From Streptomyces typhae (GTDB lineage Bacteria > Actinomycetota > Actinomycetes > Streptomycetales > Streptomycetaceae): 64,000 nt of DNA. The position numbers and the translations under genes are program-made. The DNA lies in the NCBI RefSeq assembly GCF_009755605.1, contig NZ_WPNZ01000022.1, positions 99,522 through 163,521 on the forward strand, written 5' to 3'. Below the pieces are notes generated by a model. That model ran no database searches, had not been told where the DNA came from, and saw only the letters and a list, made by a program, of their open reading frames with translations. How positions within the stretch are numbered: position 1 is the first letter of the stretch; every line of letters begins with the position of its first letter. Of this stretch, positions 1 to 9,000 are shown in pieces.

Positions 1-115
1 CGTGCCCGAGGACGTCCGTCCGCGCGTCGAGTCCGAGGGCGTCCAGGACGTCGAGCGCCGGAGCGGTCACCTCGGGGCCGATGCCGTCACCGGGGATCAC
101 GGCGATGGTGGTCAC
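1..115 (-). CDS. Isopropylmalate/isocitrate dehydrogenase-like enzyme, N-terminal fragment
   Basis: Only the first 38 codons lie in the window; the gene continues beyond position 1. It begins with GTG at 115 and reads VTTIAVIPGDGIGPEV, the N-terminal signature of the beta-decarboxylating dehydrogenases (3-isopropylmalate, isocitrate, tartrate and homoisocitrate dehydrogenases), which oxidise a 2-hydroxy acid with NAD(P) and lose CO2. The start sits 7 nt after the thioesterase stop, with a GAGG ribosome-binding site in that junction, so the two are probably translationally coupled. This placement suggests a pathway enzyme rather than leucine or TCA metabolism. Which substrate it uses cannot be told from the fragment. 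Confidence 0.75.
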   Translation of the reverse strand, partial: MTTIAVIPGDGIGPEVTAPALDVLDALGLDARTDVLGH

Positions 116-122
116 GGCTGCC

Positions 123-869
123 TCACTTCCCGCCCTGGGCCAGGACGTCAGCGACGAGTTCCGCGGTGCCGGTCGCCACGTGGAAGTGCCCGCCCGGCCG
201 CACGGTCAGGCCGAACCCGCCGGAGGTGACGCCGGCCCAGCCCGCCAGCCGCTCCTCCTCGACCAGCGGGTCGCCCGCGCCGTGGTAGCAGCGCACCGGG
301 CAGGACAGCGGGCGTGCACCGGGGCGGGGTTCGTAGGTCGCGTGCGCCCGCAGGTCCGAGCGGAGCGTCGGCAGCAGGAGTTCGCGCAGTTCGGCGTGGT
401 CGGCGACGCCGGGTTCGATACCGCCGAGTGCGCACAGCTTGGACCAGAACTCGTCGTCGGGCGCCCGGTGGATGTCCCGGTCCCGCATCTGTCCGGGCGG
501 CAGCGCCGCGGACACGCAGAGCGCGAGGGGTTCCTCACCGGCGTCCCGCAGCAGCAGGGCGGTCTCGTACGCGACCAGCGCGCCCAGGCTGTGCCCGAAC
601 AGGATCCGGTCGCCCGGCGGCAGCCGCAGCAGTTCCGCCGACGCGCACCCGGCCATCGCCGCCACGTCGTCGACGGGCGGCTCCGCGAAGCGATCGCCGC
701 GGCCCGGGTACTGGACGGCCATCAGCGCCGCGCCGTGCGGCACCGCGGCGGACCACGCGCCGAAGGCGATGGCCGAGCCCCCGGAGTGCGGGAAGCACAC
801 CACCCGGACACCGGGACGGTCGACGTCGGTCAGCGACCGCACCCAGCCACGTTCCCGTATCCGGCTCAT
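123..869 (-). CDS. Type II thioesterase (alpha/beta hydrolase)
   Basis: A 248-residue external thioesterase of the kind that accompanies NRPS and PKS lines and removes wrongly loaded acyl groups from carrier proteins. Visible family marks are an early FPHSGGSA oxyanion-loop motif, the nucleophile elbow FGHSLGAL, an acidic residue near GAGDPLV and a C-terminal catalytic His in GGHFHV. Length is normal for the family. ATG at 869 is chosen because GAGAGG lies upstream and the SRIRERGW start fits the family; longer in-frame starts add only low-complexity sequence. It is followed at 7 nt by the dehydrogenase fragment and lies divergent from the aryl-acid AMP ligase, which indicates a carrier-protein-based biosynthetic locus at this edge. 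Confidence 0.88.
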   Translation of the reverse strand: MSRIRERGWVRSLTDVDRPGVRVVCFPHSGGSAIAFGAWSAAVPHGAALMAVQYPGRGDRFAEPPVDDVAAMAGCASAELLRLPPGDRILFGHSLGALVAYETALLLRDAGEEPLALCVSAALPPGQMRDRDIHRAPDDEFWSKLCALGGIEPGVADHAELRELLLPTLRSDLRAHATYEPRPGARPLSCPVRCYHGAGDPLVEEERLAGWAGVTSGGFGLTVRPGGHFHVATGTAELVADVLAQGGK

Positions 870-1099
870 CAGCCCGCCTGCCTCTCTGGTCACTCTCGTC
901 GGCCGTCGGTTCATCCGCCTCCATGTTTTCCCTTCGCTGCGGATTCGCGGTGTACGCGACAGATGTCGGCAAGAGATCGAGGGCGCGCGGGGCCGCGGAG
1001 ATGACCATGCCGGTGGAGGCTGGGGGCGCGTCCCCGCGGGCCCCCGCACCGCTCCCCCGGCCCAGCCCCCCCCGACGGCCCCTGGAAGGGAACGTGATC
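870..1099. promoter_or_regulatory. Divergent intergenic region between thioesterase and AMP ligase
   Basis: This 230-bp gap separates two divergent biosynthetic genes and must hold promoters for both directions. A GGAAGGG ribosome-binding site ends at 1090, about 10 nt before the ATG of the ligase. No convincing -10/-35 pair or operator dyad was picked out by eye. Confidence 0.5.
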
Positions 1100-2686
1100 A
1101 TGCTCGACGGATGTGTGCCCTGGCCCGAAGACCTCGCGGCGGAACTGCGCCGTACGGGGACCTGGCGCGGCCGGCCGCTCGGAGACCTGCTGCACGAGTC
1201 GTGTGTGCGCAACGCCGGGCGCGTGGCCGTGGTGTGCGACGACCGCAGCATGACGTACGAGGAGCTGGCCCTGCGCGCGGATCGTCTCGCGGGCGGCCTG
1301 ATCGGTCTGGGCATCCGACCGCTGGACCGGGTGGTGGTACACCTGCCCAACGTCCCCGAGTTCGTCGTCCTGTTCCTCGCCCTGCTGCGGGCCGGCGCGG
1401 TGCCGGTGCTTGCACTGCCCGGACACCGCAGGGCGGAGATCGAGCATCTGTACGCCCACTCCGGTGCGGTCGCCTACGCGGTGAAGGACCAGTTCGGCGG
1501 CTTCGACTTCCGCACGATCGCCCGCGAGCTGCCCGGGGCGCCGCGCGTCCTCGTCAGCGGCGAGGCACAGGAGTTCACGGCGCTGGAGTCACTGGATGCC
1601 GAGGGGGTCGCGCTGCCCGTCGTGGACCCGTCCGAGCCGTCGCTGTTCCTGCTCTCCGGAGGCACCACCGGGCTGCCGAAGCTGATCCCGCGGACCCACG
1701 ACGACTACGCGTACGTCATGCGGATCACGGCCGAGGCGATGGAGGTGGACCGGGACGGCGTCTATCTCGCGGTCAACCCCGTGGCGCACCAGGCCGCACT
1801 GGCCTGCCCCGGGGTGATCGGCACCCTGCTCCTGGGCGGCAAGGCGGTCCTGACGTCGAGCGTGCGGCCCGACGAGGTGTTCCCGCTGATCAGGCGCGAG
1901 GGCGTCACGGCGACGACCCTGGTGCCCTCGGTGCTGCGGCTGTGGGCCGACTCCGGCCGCCCGCCCGGCGAGTTGTCCCGCCTCCTCATCCAGGTCGGCA
2001 GCGCCCCGCTCGACCCGGCGCTCGCCGACCGCGCGGGCAGCGCCCTGGGCTGCCGGATCCAGCGCTGGTACGGCATCAGCGAGGGACTGTGCACGTACAC
2101 GCGCCTCGACGACCCGCACGAGGTGGCCGTGCACACGGACGGCCGCCCGATGTCCGCCCTGGACGAGGTCCGGGTCGTCGACGAGTCCGGGGAGGAGGTG
2201 CCCGCGGGCGAGGCGGGCGAGATGCAGGTACGCGGCCCGTACACGATCCGCGGGTACTACCGCGCGCCGGCGGAGAACGCCCGCTCGTTCACCCCCGACG
2301 GCTTCTTCCGCACCGGCGACCTCGTCCGGCGCGACCCCGACGGCAACATCATGATCGTCGGCCGTATCAAGGACGTCATCAACCGCGCGGGCGAGAAGGT
2401 CTCGGCGGAGGAGGTGGAGCGCCAACTGCGCACCCACCCCGATGTCCAGGACGCGGCCGTGATCGGCGTGACGGACACCGTGCTCGGCGAGCGCACCTTC
2501 GCGTTCGTCGTCCCGAACGGGGCGGAGGTCCGCGCCCCCGCCGTCAAGCAGTTCCTCCGCGAACGCGGCCTGGCCATCTACAAGATCCCCGACCGCCTCG
2601 TCCCGGTGCCGCAGTTGCCGCGTACGCCGATGGGGAAGGTCGACAAGAAGGCCCTGCGGGCGCTGGCGGCCTCGTCTGCTCGATGA
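1100..2686 (+). CDS. Stand-alone aryl-acid AMP ligase (EntE/DhbE family)
   Basis: A 528-residue adenylating enzyme that should activate an aromatic carboxylic acid as acyl-AMP and load it on a carrier protein, as DhbE, EntE and the 3-hydroxypicolinate ligases do. The start GCVPWPEDLAAELRRTGTW is characteristic of this subfamily. Core motifs are visible: LLSGGTTGLPKLIPR (phosphate loop), YGISEG, TGDLVRRDPDGN and the C-terminal catalytic lysine region PRTPMGKVDKKAL. In DhbE and EntE the pocket segment reads HNYP; here it is AHQAALACPG, so Asn is Gln and the substrate is probably not plain 2,3-dihydroxybenzoate. ATG 1100 is preferred over GTG 1094 because the GGAAGGG site then lies at about 10 nt. 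It belongs with the divergent thioesterase and dehydrogenase. Quinoline, picolinate or salicylate-type acids are possible substrates by family analogy only. Confidence 0.88.
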   Translation: MLDGCVPWPEDLAAELRRTGTWRGRPLGDLLHESCVRNAGRVAVVCDDRSMTYEELALRADRLAGGLIGLGIRPLDRVVVHLPNVPEFVVLFLALLRAGAVPVLALPGHRRAEIEHLYAHSGAVAYAVKDQFGGFDFRTIARELPGAPRVLVSGEAQEFTALESLDAEGVALPVVDPSEPSLFLLSGGTTGLPKLIPRTHDDYAYVMRITAEAMEVDRDGVYLAVNPVAHQAALACPGVIGTLLLGGKAVLTSSVRPDEVFPLIRREGVTATTLVPSVLRLWADSGRPPGELSRLLIQVGSAPLDPALADRAGSALGCRIQRWYGISEGLCTYTRLDDPHEVAVHTDGRPMSALDEVRVVDESGEEVPAGEAGEMQVRGPYTIRGYYRAPAENARSFTPDGFFRTGDLVRRDPDGNIMIVGRIKDVINRAGEKVSAEEVERQLRTHPDVQDAAVIGVTDTVLGERTFAFVVPNGAEVRAPAVKQFLRERGLAIYKIPDRLVPVPQLPRTPMGKVDKKALRALAASSAR

Positions 2687-2747
2687 GTCCCCTCCGGCCC
2701 GCCGGCGGATCAGGCGCCGGACGGTCGCCGCGGGCGCGCGGGTCGGT

Positions 2748-4460
2748 TCAGGTCCTGGGGTCCTGAGCCGGGGCCTGAGCCGGGGCCTGGTCCGGGGACC
2801 GGTTCGGTGCCGGGGCGGTCGGTTCCGAGGCCGTCGGTGCCGGGTGGTCCGGTGCGACGACGCCCTGTTCCAGGGCCATCTCCCGCGCCACCCGAGGCGC
2901 CGTCCACAGCGTCGGCAGCATGATGAAGCCCACCGGAACCGCGGTGACCACGATGAACGACTGCAGTGCCGTGATGCCGCCGTCACCGACCGCGATCAGT
3001 ACCGCCGCCGCCGTGCCCATCAGCAGGGCCCAGAAGGCCCGCACCGCGCGCGTCGGCTCCCCCGATGTCGTGCCCGCCGCGGCGATGCTGTACGACATCG
3101 AGTCGGTGGTCGTCACCACGAAGGTGATCGTCAGCAGGAGCAGCGCGACGGCGACCACCGCGCCCATCGGCAGCCGTTGCGCCATGGAGATGACGGCGGC
3201 GTCCATGCCGACCGACTTCAGGGGGCCCGAGATCGCGCCGGGATCGCGCTGTTCCAGGAAGATGCCGGTGCCGCCGAACACCGTGAACCAGAACATGGTG
3301 GCCAGCGGAGGAATGATCGCGGTGGAGACCACGAGGTCGCGCAGGGTTCGGCCCCGGGAGATGCGGGCCACGAAGATGGACATCAGTGGCCCGTAGCCGA
3401 GGAACCAGCCGAAGAAGAAGACCGTCCATGAGCCGAGCCAGGCGTGGTCGCCGCGGTTGAGGGCCAGGGGTACGAAGTCCCGCGCGTACTGTCCGAAGCC
3501 GCCCAGGAACGAGTCGAGCACGAAGCCCAGGGAGCCGAGGACCAGGAAGACGAGCATCAGGGCGACAGCGAGCCAGATGTTGGCCTTGCTGAAGAACTGG
3601 ATGCCCCGGTCGACGCCGCTGGCCACGGAGAGCACCGCGACGACGGTCAGCAGGACGATGACGCCGAGCTGCAAGGGGTAGCCGCCGGAGATGCCGAACA
3701 CCTCGGAGAGGCCGTAGGAGACCTGGAGGCCGAGGAAGCCGATCGGGCCGACGGTTCCTGCCACCACGGCGATCACACAGACGACGTCGACGGCCGCCCC
3801 CAGCCGGGAGTGCCGGACGCGCTCCCCGAGGATCGGGTACAGCAGCGTCCGCGGGCGCAGCGGCATCCCGCGCTCCTGACCCCGGATCATCACGATCGAG
3901 GCGAGGGTGCCGAGGACGGCCCAGGCGAGGAAGCCCCAGTGCGCGAAGCTCTGGGACAGCGCCGCGTCGGCCGCCTCCTGGGTGCCGCTCTCGACGCCGT
4001 CGTAGAAGGGAGGCGTGTCGACGTAGTGCTGGACGGGCTCGCCGGCCGCGAAGAAGACGCCGCCACCCGCGAGCAGCGTCGACATGATCATGGCGATCCA
4101 CTGGAACCTGCCGTACTCCGGGCGCTGTCCGGCGCCCCCGAGCCGTACGTTGCCGTACCGGGAGAAGCCCAGCCACAGCGCGACGCCGAACGTCGCGAGC
4201 AGGAGCACCTGCCACAGCGGGCCGAACCATCGCGCGACGAAGGTGAAGACGGTGTTCACGGCGTCACCCGTGGCCGTGGGCGCGATGAGCGCGGCCAGGA
4301 CGAACGCGATGAGCAGCCCGCCGCCGAGGGCAAGCACCGGTATGTCGGTGCGTCCACGCCCCTCGGGAGTCGCGGCGGGCGCCGTATGGCCGCCCTCGTC
4401 GTCGTCCTTGGCGGGCTCCTCGGCGGTGGGCACGACAGTACCGGCAGGGGAAGTCGGCAT
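2748..4460 (-). CDS. BCCT-family secondary transporter
   Basis: A 570-residue multi-pass membrane protein of the betaine/carnitine/choline transporter family. Hydrophobic segments alternate regularly from about residue 40 to 530, and the hallmark region WTVFFFGWFLGYGP followed by FVARISRGRTLRDLV is present in the middle. HWGFLAWAVLG matches the TM4 region. The aromatic box of classical betaine carriers (Y-W-A-W-W-I-S-W) is altered: the second of the paired Trp is Phe and the following Trp is Tyr, and the TM4 Tyr is Leu. The substrate may therefore differ from glycine betaine. ATG 4460 has AAGGA at 6 nt. The C-terminus is Ala/Pro-rich, probably cytoplasmic. It is a single-gene unit. Confidence 0.9.
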   Translation of the reverse strand: MPTSPAGTVVPTAEEPAKDDDEGGHTAPAATPEGRGRTDIPVLALGGGLLIAFVLAALIAPTATGDAVNTVFTFVARWFGPLWQVLLLATFGVALWLGFSRYGNVRLGGAGQRPEYGRFQWIAMIMSTLLAGGGVFFAAGEPVQHYVDTPPFYDGVESGTQEAADAALSQSFAHWGFLAWAVLGTLASIVMIRGQERGMPLRPRTLLYPILGERVRHSRLGAAVDVVCVIAVVAGTVGPIGFLGLQVSYGLSEVFGISGGYPLQLGVIVLLTVVAVLSVASGVDRGIQFFSKANIWLAVALMLVFLVLGSLGFVLDSFLGGFGQYARDFVPLALNRGDHAWLGSWTVFFFGWFLGYGPLMSIFVARISRGRTLRDLVVSTAIIPPLATMFWFTVFGGTGIFLEQRDPGAISGPLKSVGMDAAVISMAQRLPMGAVVAVALLLLTITFVVTTTDSMSYSIAAAGTTSGEPTRAVRAFWALLMGTAAAVLIAVGDGGITALQSFIVVTAVPVGFIMLPTLWTAPRVAREMALEQGVVAPDHPAPTASEPTAPAPNRSPDQAPAQAPAQDPRT

Positions 4461-4833
4461 GGGGGTCCTTGCTGAAGGGGATTCGCACACGAGCGCGGCG
4501 CGCGGCACGGCACGTGCGCACGCGCGCAGGAGGTCAGGACCGCTCGGTGCGCAGGTCAGCAGGGAAGGCTGCTATCAACAGACCGTTTTCGTCAAATTTG
4601 ACGCTGTTCATCCGGAGGGGCGCGCCGTGACGGCTCCCGGCCGCCGTCACCCGGGTCGGACAGGCAAGCCCCCCACCCCTTCGAACAAACCGAATCATAT
4701 GCTGCGGTTGATCTTCCTTTCGTACCCTTTCGAGTAGGAGTTCCTGGGCCTGGCTCCGGTTGCCAGGCCCAAGGAGTGGACGCGAGGACAAGGGCCGGAC
4801 GGCGGCCGGCAGTGGCGAGCGGGCCGGCTGAGG
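4461..4833. promoter_or_regulatory. Intergenic region with 14-bp palindrome upstream of the BCCT gene
   Basis: No gene is supported in these 373 bp. At 4590-4603 there is a perfect palindrome CGTCAAATTTGACG in AT-richer surroundings, flanked by inverted AACAG (4578-4582) and CTGTT (4604-4608). On the minus strand its right half forms a TTGACG that could act as a -35 element for the transporter, 130 nt downstream. This arrangement suits a repressor operator over a promoter; which regulator binds is unknown. Confidence 0.5.
4745..4771 (-). terminator. Hairpin downstream of the trypsin-like/ricin gene
   Basis: A 9-bp stem TGGGCCTGG/CCAGGCCCA with a 9-nt loop lies about 65 nt after the stop of the minus-strand gene ending at 4834. 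No T-tract follows, which is common for Streptomyces terminators. Confidence 0.45.
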
Positions 4834-6027
4834 TCAGATCATCCAGATCTGGTCGGCGTACTGGGCGTCGCAGTCGTACTGGACCGCGGGCGCCATGTTC
4901 TCGGGGGTGCGCCAGGACACCAACAGGCAGCGGTTGCTGTGCTTGTTGCGGATCTGGTAGCCGCCGCCCTGCACCGGTTCGAGGGACCACACCTGATCGG
5001 CGTACTGGGCGTCGCAGTCGTACTGAGTCACCGGCGCCCCGTTCTCCGGGGTGCGCCAGGACACGAGCAGGCAGCGGTTGCTGAAGTTGTTGCGGATCTG
5101 GTGGCCGCCGCCCTGCACCGGTTCGAGGGACCACACCTGATCGGCGAAGTCCGGGCGGCAGTCGTACTGGGCGGCGGTGGCGTTGTTCCCGGGAGTCTGC
5201 GCCCACACCACCAGGCAGCGGTCGCTGTGCTTGTTGCGGATCTGTGCGGTCTTGAACCGCGTCTTCTGGATCCACGGGCCGACGTCGTCGACGCGACTCG
5301 CGGTCGCCCCGGTACGGGTCTCGTCGCTGCCGAGGCAGCCGGCCTGCCAGGAAGTGCTGCTGACGGCCGCCAGTTCCTGGCGTCCGTCGCGCTCCCGGAT
5401 GGCGGGTCCGCCCGTGTCGCCCTTGCAGACGGCGGATGCGGGCGTGGTGCCGTCGATACCGAGGACCGCCGCCCCGGCCGAGGTCACGTCGAAGGTGCCG
5501 GTGTGCAGGCGGTCCGGCACCCAGTCGGTCCTGGTGCGTCCGTAGCCCGCGACACGCAGGGTTTCGCCCTGGACCGGCGCCGTCCTGGAGACGGCGAGCG
5601 GCTCGATGTCGGTGACCGGCTGGGCGAGCCGGGCCATGAGGAGGTCGCGGTCCGGGTGCGGCGCGAGTTCCGTGACGTCGACGACGTGCCCGGCCGTGCT
5701 CGTGAGGTCGCTGCGGCCGATGACCGCCGTCGTCTTGTGGGCAGGCGCTCCAGGAGGAACCGGTGTCCCCTGCGCGGGATCGCTCGAGAAGCAGCTGGCC
5801 GCGGTGAGCACCCAGAAGCGGTCCACCAGGGTTCCGGAGCAACTGCGCAGGCCGTCACCGATGTTCATCTTGGCTGCGAACTCGTGGGAGCCGGCCGGGG
5901 CGGGGGTGCCCGCCAGGGCCGACGTCTTGGGACCGGTGAGAAATCCGGCCGCCACCACGACGGCAAGCAGGGCCGCGGCCCAGGTGGGACGCGAGCGTCC
6001 TGCTCTGCGTAAGCGTCTTCTGTCCAT
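4834..6027 (-). CDS. Secreted trypsin-fold pseudoprotease with ricin-type lectin domain
   Basis: A 397-residue exported protein. Residues 1-46 form an Arg-rich signal peptide with a hydrophobic core. Residues 47-255 match S1 (trypsin-like) proteases, but two of three catalytic positions are changed: the His motif reads LTAASC (Ser78 for His) and the Ser motif reads CKGDTGGP (Thr205 for Ser); Asp128 in RDLLMARL remains. It is therefore probably not a normal protease. Residues 262-397 are three 47-residue repeats, each with QIRN, a paired Cys pattern and a Q-x-W motif (DQVWSLEP), forming a ricin B-type beta-trefoil that should bind carbohydrate. ATG 6027 has GAGGA at 7 nt. The ALF-repeat gene lies 46 nt upstream on the same strand, so both are probably in one operon and act outside the cell. 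Confidence 0.85.
   Translation of the reverse strand: MDRRRLRRAGRSRPTWAAALLAVVVAAGFLTGPKTSALAGTPAPAGSHEFAAKMNIGDGLRSCSGTLVDRFWVLTAASCFSSDPAQGTPVPPGAPAHKTTAVIGRSDLTSTAGHVVDVTELAPHPDRDLLMARLAQPVTDIEPLAVSRTAPVQGETLRVAGYGRTRTDWVPDRLHTGTFDVTSAGAAVLGIDGTTPASAVCKGDTGGPAIRERDGRQELAAVSSTSWQAGCLGSDETRTGATASRVDDVGPWIQKTRFKTAQIRNKHSDRCLVVWAQTPGNNATAAQYDCRPDFADQVWSLEPVQGGGHQIRNNFSNRCLLVSWRTPENGAPVTQYDCDAQYADQVWSLEPVQGGGYQIRNKHSNRCLLVSWRTPENMAPAVQYDCDAQYADQIWMI
4840..5250 (-). repeat. Three 141-bp repeats encoding ricin trefoil lobes
   Basis: The last two and a half units are very similar at the nucleotide level (for example GACCACACCTGATCGGCGTA occurs near 4989 and a close copy near 5131). They correspond to the alpha, beta and gamma lobes of the lectin domain, with period 47 codons. 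The second and third lobes are closest, suggesting recent duplication or gene conversion. Confidence 0.8.
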
Positions 6028-6073
6028 GGTGATTCCTCGTCTTCAGCTGGTGTCGGAGCTGTGACCGGATCTG

Positions 6074-9000
6074 TCAGAACGCGCTGAGCACGGGGGAGGC
6101 GAGACCTCCGCCGAGTTTCGTCACCTTGTTCACCACTGACTTCCCGGTGTCGATCACGGGCTTGGCCCCCTTGACCGCTTTCCCGAGTCCTCGCGCGGCC
6201 AAGGAGAGAGCGTTCATCGTGGCGGCGACGATGAACTCGTTGCTCGTGAAGCCGTACTCGATGCCGGTGAACAGGGATCTGAGCAGTCCCGTACCGAGGG
6301 AGACAGCGCGGAGTGCGCCTGCGATGGGCGCGGCCACGGGCGCCAGGAAAGGAATGTAACTGGCTCCCAGGAATCCGGCGGAGAGGACCCCGGTCGCGAT
6401 ACTGATGATTCCGAACGCGTTGGCCCACCAGCCCGCGTCCGACCACCAGTCCTCCTTTCCGGGTTCGCTTCCCTTGGGATTGACCTGGTCGTGAGTGGAT
6501 GAATCGGCCGGGTCGTGTTTGTTCTCCTGGTTCCTGCGGGCTTCCTCGGCCGCGGCCCGCGCGGCCTCCGCCACCTCGGCCTGCCGCTTGTCCGTGGCGA
6601 TGCGACGGGCATCGCTGGCCGCGGCCGCGGCCGTCTTCGCGTCCTGTCCCGCCGCGATCGCCGACTGGCGGGCCCGGGCGGCTGAGGCGCGTGCGCTGTT
6701 CGACGAAGTGATGGCGCTGCGCGCGGAGTCGATGGCCCGGTTGGCCGCGTAGTTCGCGGTACGGGCGGCGCCCCGCGCGGTCGCGGCGGCGCTCTTGGCC
6801 CGATCGGCCGACGCCTTGGCGTCGGTGGCCGCCTTGTCCGCCGCGTCGGCGCTGCTCCGCGCCTGCGTGGCGTACCCCTCGGCCTTCTGCGCCGCCCCGC
6901 GCGCGGACTCCGCCCACTGTGCCGCCTCCGCGGCGGCCTGGCGTGCTTCCGCCGCGGCCCTCGACGCGTGGGCCGCGTCGCGCTGGGCTTCCTGAGCGAT
7001 CCGCGCGGCTGCCAGGATCGCAGCGCGGATGGAGGCGGCGTGGCAGGCGGAATCGGAGTCGAGCTGGGCCGCACGGTACTGCACGGATTCGACGAATCGC
7101 CTGCGCATCCAGGTGGGACCCGCCATGGCGACCTCGCCGTACGCCCGGGAGTAGGGACCCGAGGCAGCGATGATCTTCGAGGTGGCGACTGCGTCGTCCT
7201 CGCGGACGGCGGCGTCGAGATCGTTCTCGAAGAAACGGTGCAGGGCCTCCGGAGTACCCGCGTCGAGGGCCTTCGTCGCCGCGGCCGTCACCGCCTTGCC
7301 GGGTTCGCTGTTCAGAACGCGGAATATCCTGACCCGGTTGTCGGCGGCCGCCGCCTTGATCCTGCCCGAGGTGTGGAAGTCGGCGACGGCTTCCGCGGCG
7401 CCGCTCGCCAGCGCCTCGCGGGCCGCGGCCGCGACGGAGGGTTCGGACACCCGGGCGACGAACAGGGCGTTCTCCCGGTCGTCCTGCCCCTGGGCGAGAA
7501 GCCGGTCGAGGTCGAGCCAGGAGTGGACGTCGTCGTCCGCACCCGACAGCGCGAACTGGGCCGCCTCCCGGGTCCAGGAGCCAGGCGCGTCCAGGAGCCC
7601 CAGGGCGGCTTCACGGCCGAGCCTGCCGGCCAGGGCGAGGTCACCGCTGCGGAGTGCCTGTTCAGCACGGCTGATGAGGTCCTTGAGGGCCTGCGTCATC
7701 TGCTCCGCCTGCGTGCGCTTGTCGCGATACGCGGCACGCTCGGCGTCCTCTGTCCGGGCGAGCTCCCTGGCCTCCTCCACCCCCTGTTTCCTGTCCTCCT
7801 CCAGGTTCGCCCACTCCGCCTCGCGTGCTTTCTTCTCCACCTCAAGGGCGTCCTCGACGGCTTTGGTCGCGGTGTCGGCCGCCCGCAGTGCCGCGGCGGC
7901 GTGGGCGGTCGACTTGTTCGCGTAGTCGAGTGCTTGGCCGGCGTTCCTGACGGCCTCGTCGGCGGCGTCCGCCGCCTTGAGGGCGTGCGCCGCGGCGGAG
8001 TTCGCGGCGTCGCGGGCGGTGCGGGCGGCGGACGCGGCGGTGCGGGCGAGGGTCTGGGCCCTGGCTGCGGCGTCGACGGCCTGGTCGGCCGCGGTCGAGG
8101 CGATGCCGGCCTGGCGCTTGGCTTCGGCGGCTTCGCGCTGGGCCCTGCCCGCGGCCGCGGCGGCCTGCGCGGCGGACTGGGCGGCGGCAGCGGCGTTGCG
8201 GGCGGCGGAGGCCGCGGAGGCCCCGGCTCCGGCGGCCTGCTCCGAGGCGACCGCGGCGTGGTCGGCCGCCGTGGCCGCCGATTGCGCCTGCGCCGCCGCG
8301 TTCCGGGCCGAGACCGCGGCGTCCTTCGCCGCGTTCGCCTGGGAGGCGTCCTTCGACGCGGAGATCGCGAAGTGATAGGCACGGGTGGCCGCGTTGCCCG
8401 CGGCCGCGGCGGCCTGTGCGGCGGCCGAGGCGGCCACGGAGGCCCGCCGTGACGCTTGGACGGCGGTGTTCGAGGCACGGATCGCCGCCCGTGAGGCGTC
8501 CGCCGCCCCGGCGGCCGCGTCGGCGGCCTTGCGCGCGGCAGCCGCGGACTTCAGCCCGTCCTCCTTCCCCCGTTCCGCTTCCGCCGCGGCCGTCTCCGCG
8601 TTCTCCTTGGCCTTGACGGCGAAGCTCTTGGCCCGCTCCGACGCCTCCACGGCGAGGTCGGTCTCCTCCTGCGCGAGCCGCCCCTCACGCTCCACCACCG
8701 CGACGAGCTCCTCGATGCTGGAGCGCTCCTGGTCACGGGCGCGGGCGAGGTGCTGGCCGGTGTCGAGGTACCACTGAACGTCGTCCGCGGAGCCCGTGAG
8801 CGCGCGTTCCGCGTACTTCTTGACCTCGGGTCCCGCGGTGGCCAGGCTCGCGGCGATCTCCACCCGCATGTCCTCGAGGCGGGAGGTGTACTGGCCGTCG
8901 GTGAGGTAGTTCTCCAAGGCCTCGCGCGTGCCGGCGTCCAGGGCCGCGGTGCCGTCCCTCCTGACCGCCCGGCCGCCGTGGTGGACGACGGCGGACGCGG

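Noticed and set aside
439..2766. Very long open reading frames overlapping the AMP ligase and thioesterase in other frames
   Set aside because: Stop codons are rare in all frames of such GC-rich DNA. These readings are Arg/Pro/Ala-rich with no family motifs, while the accepted frames carry clear catalytic motifs.
6968..8452. Plus-strand readings opposite the ALF-repeat gene
   Set aside because: They mirror the Ala-rich repeats and have no ribosome-binding site or domain.
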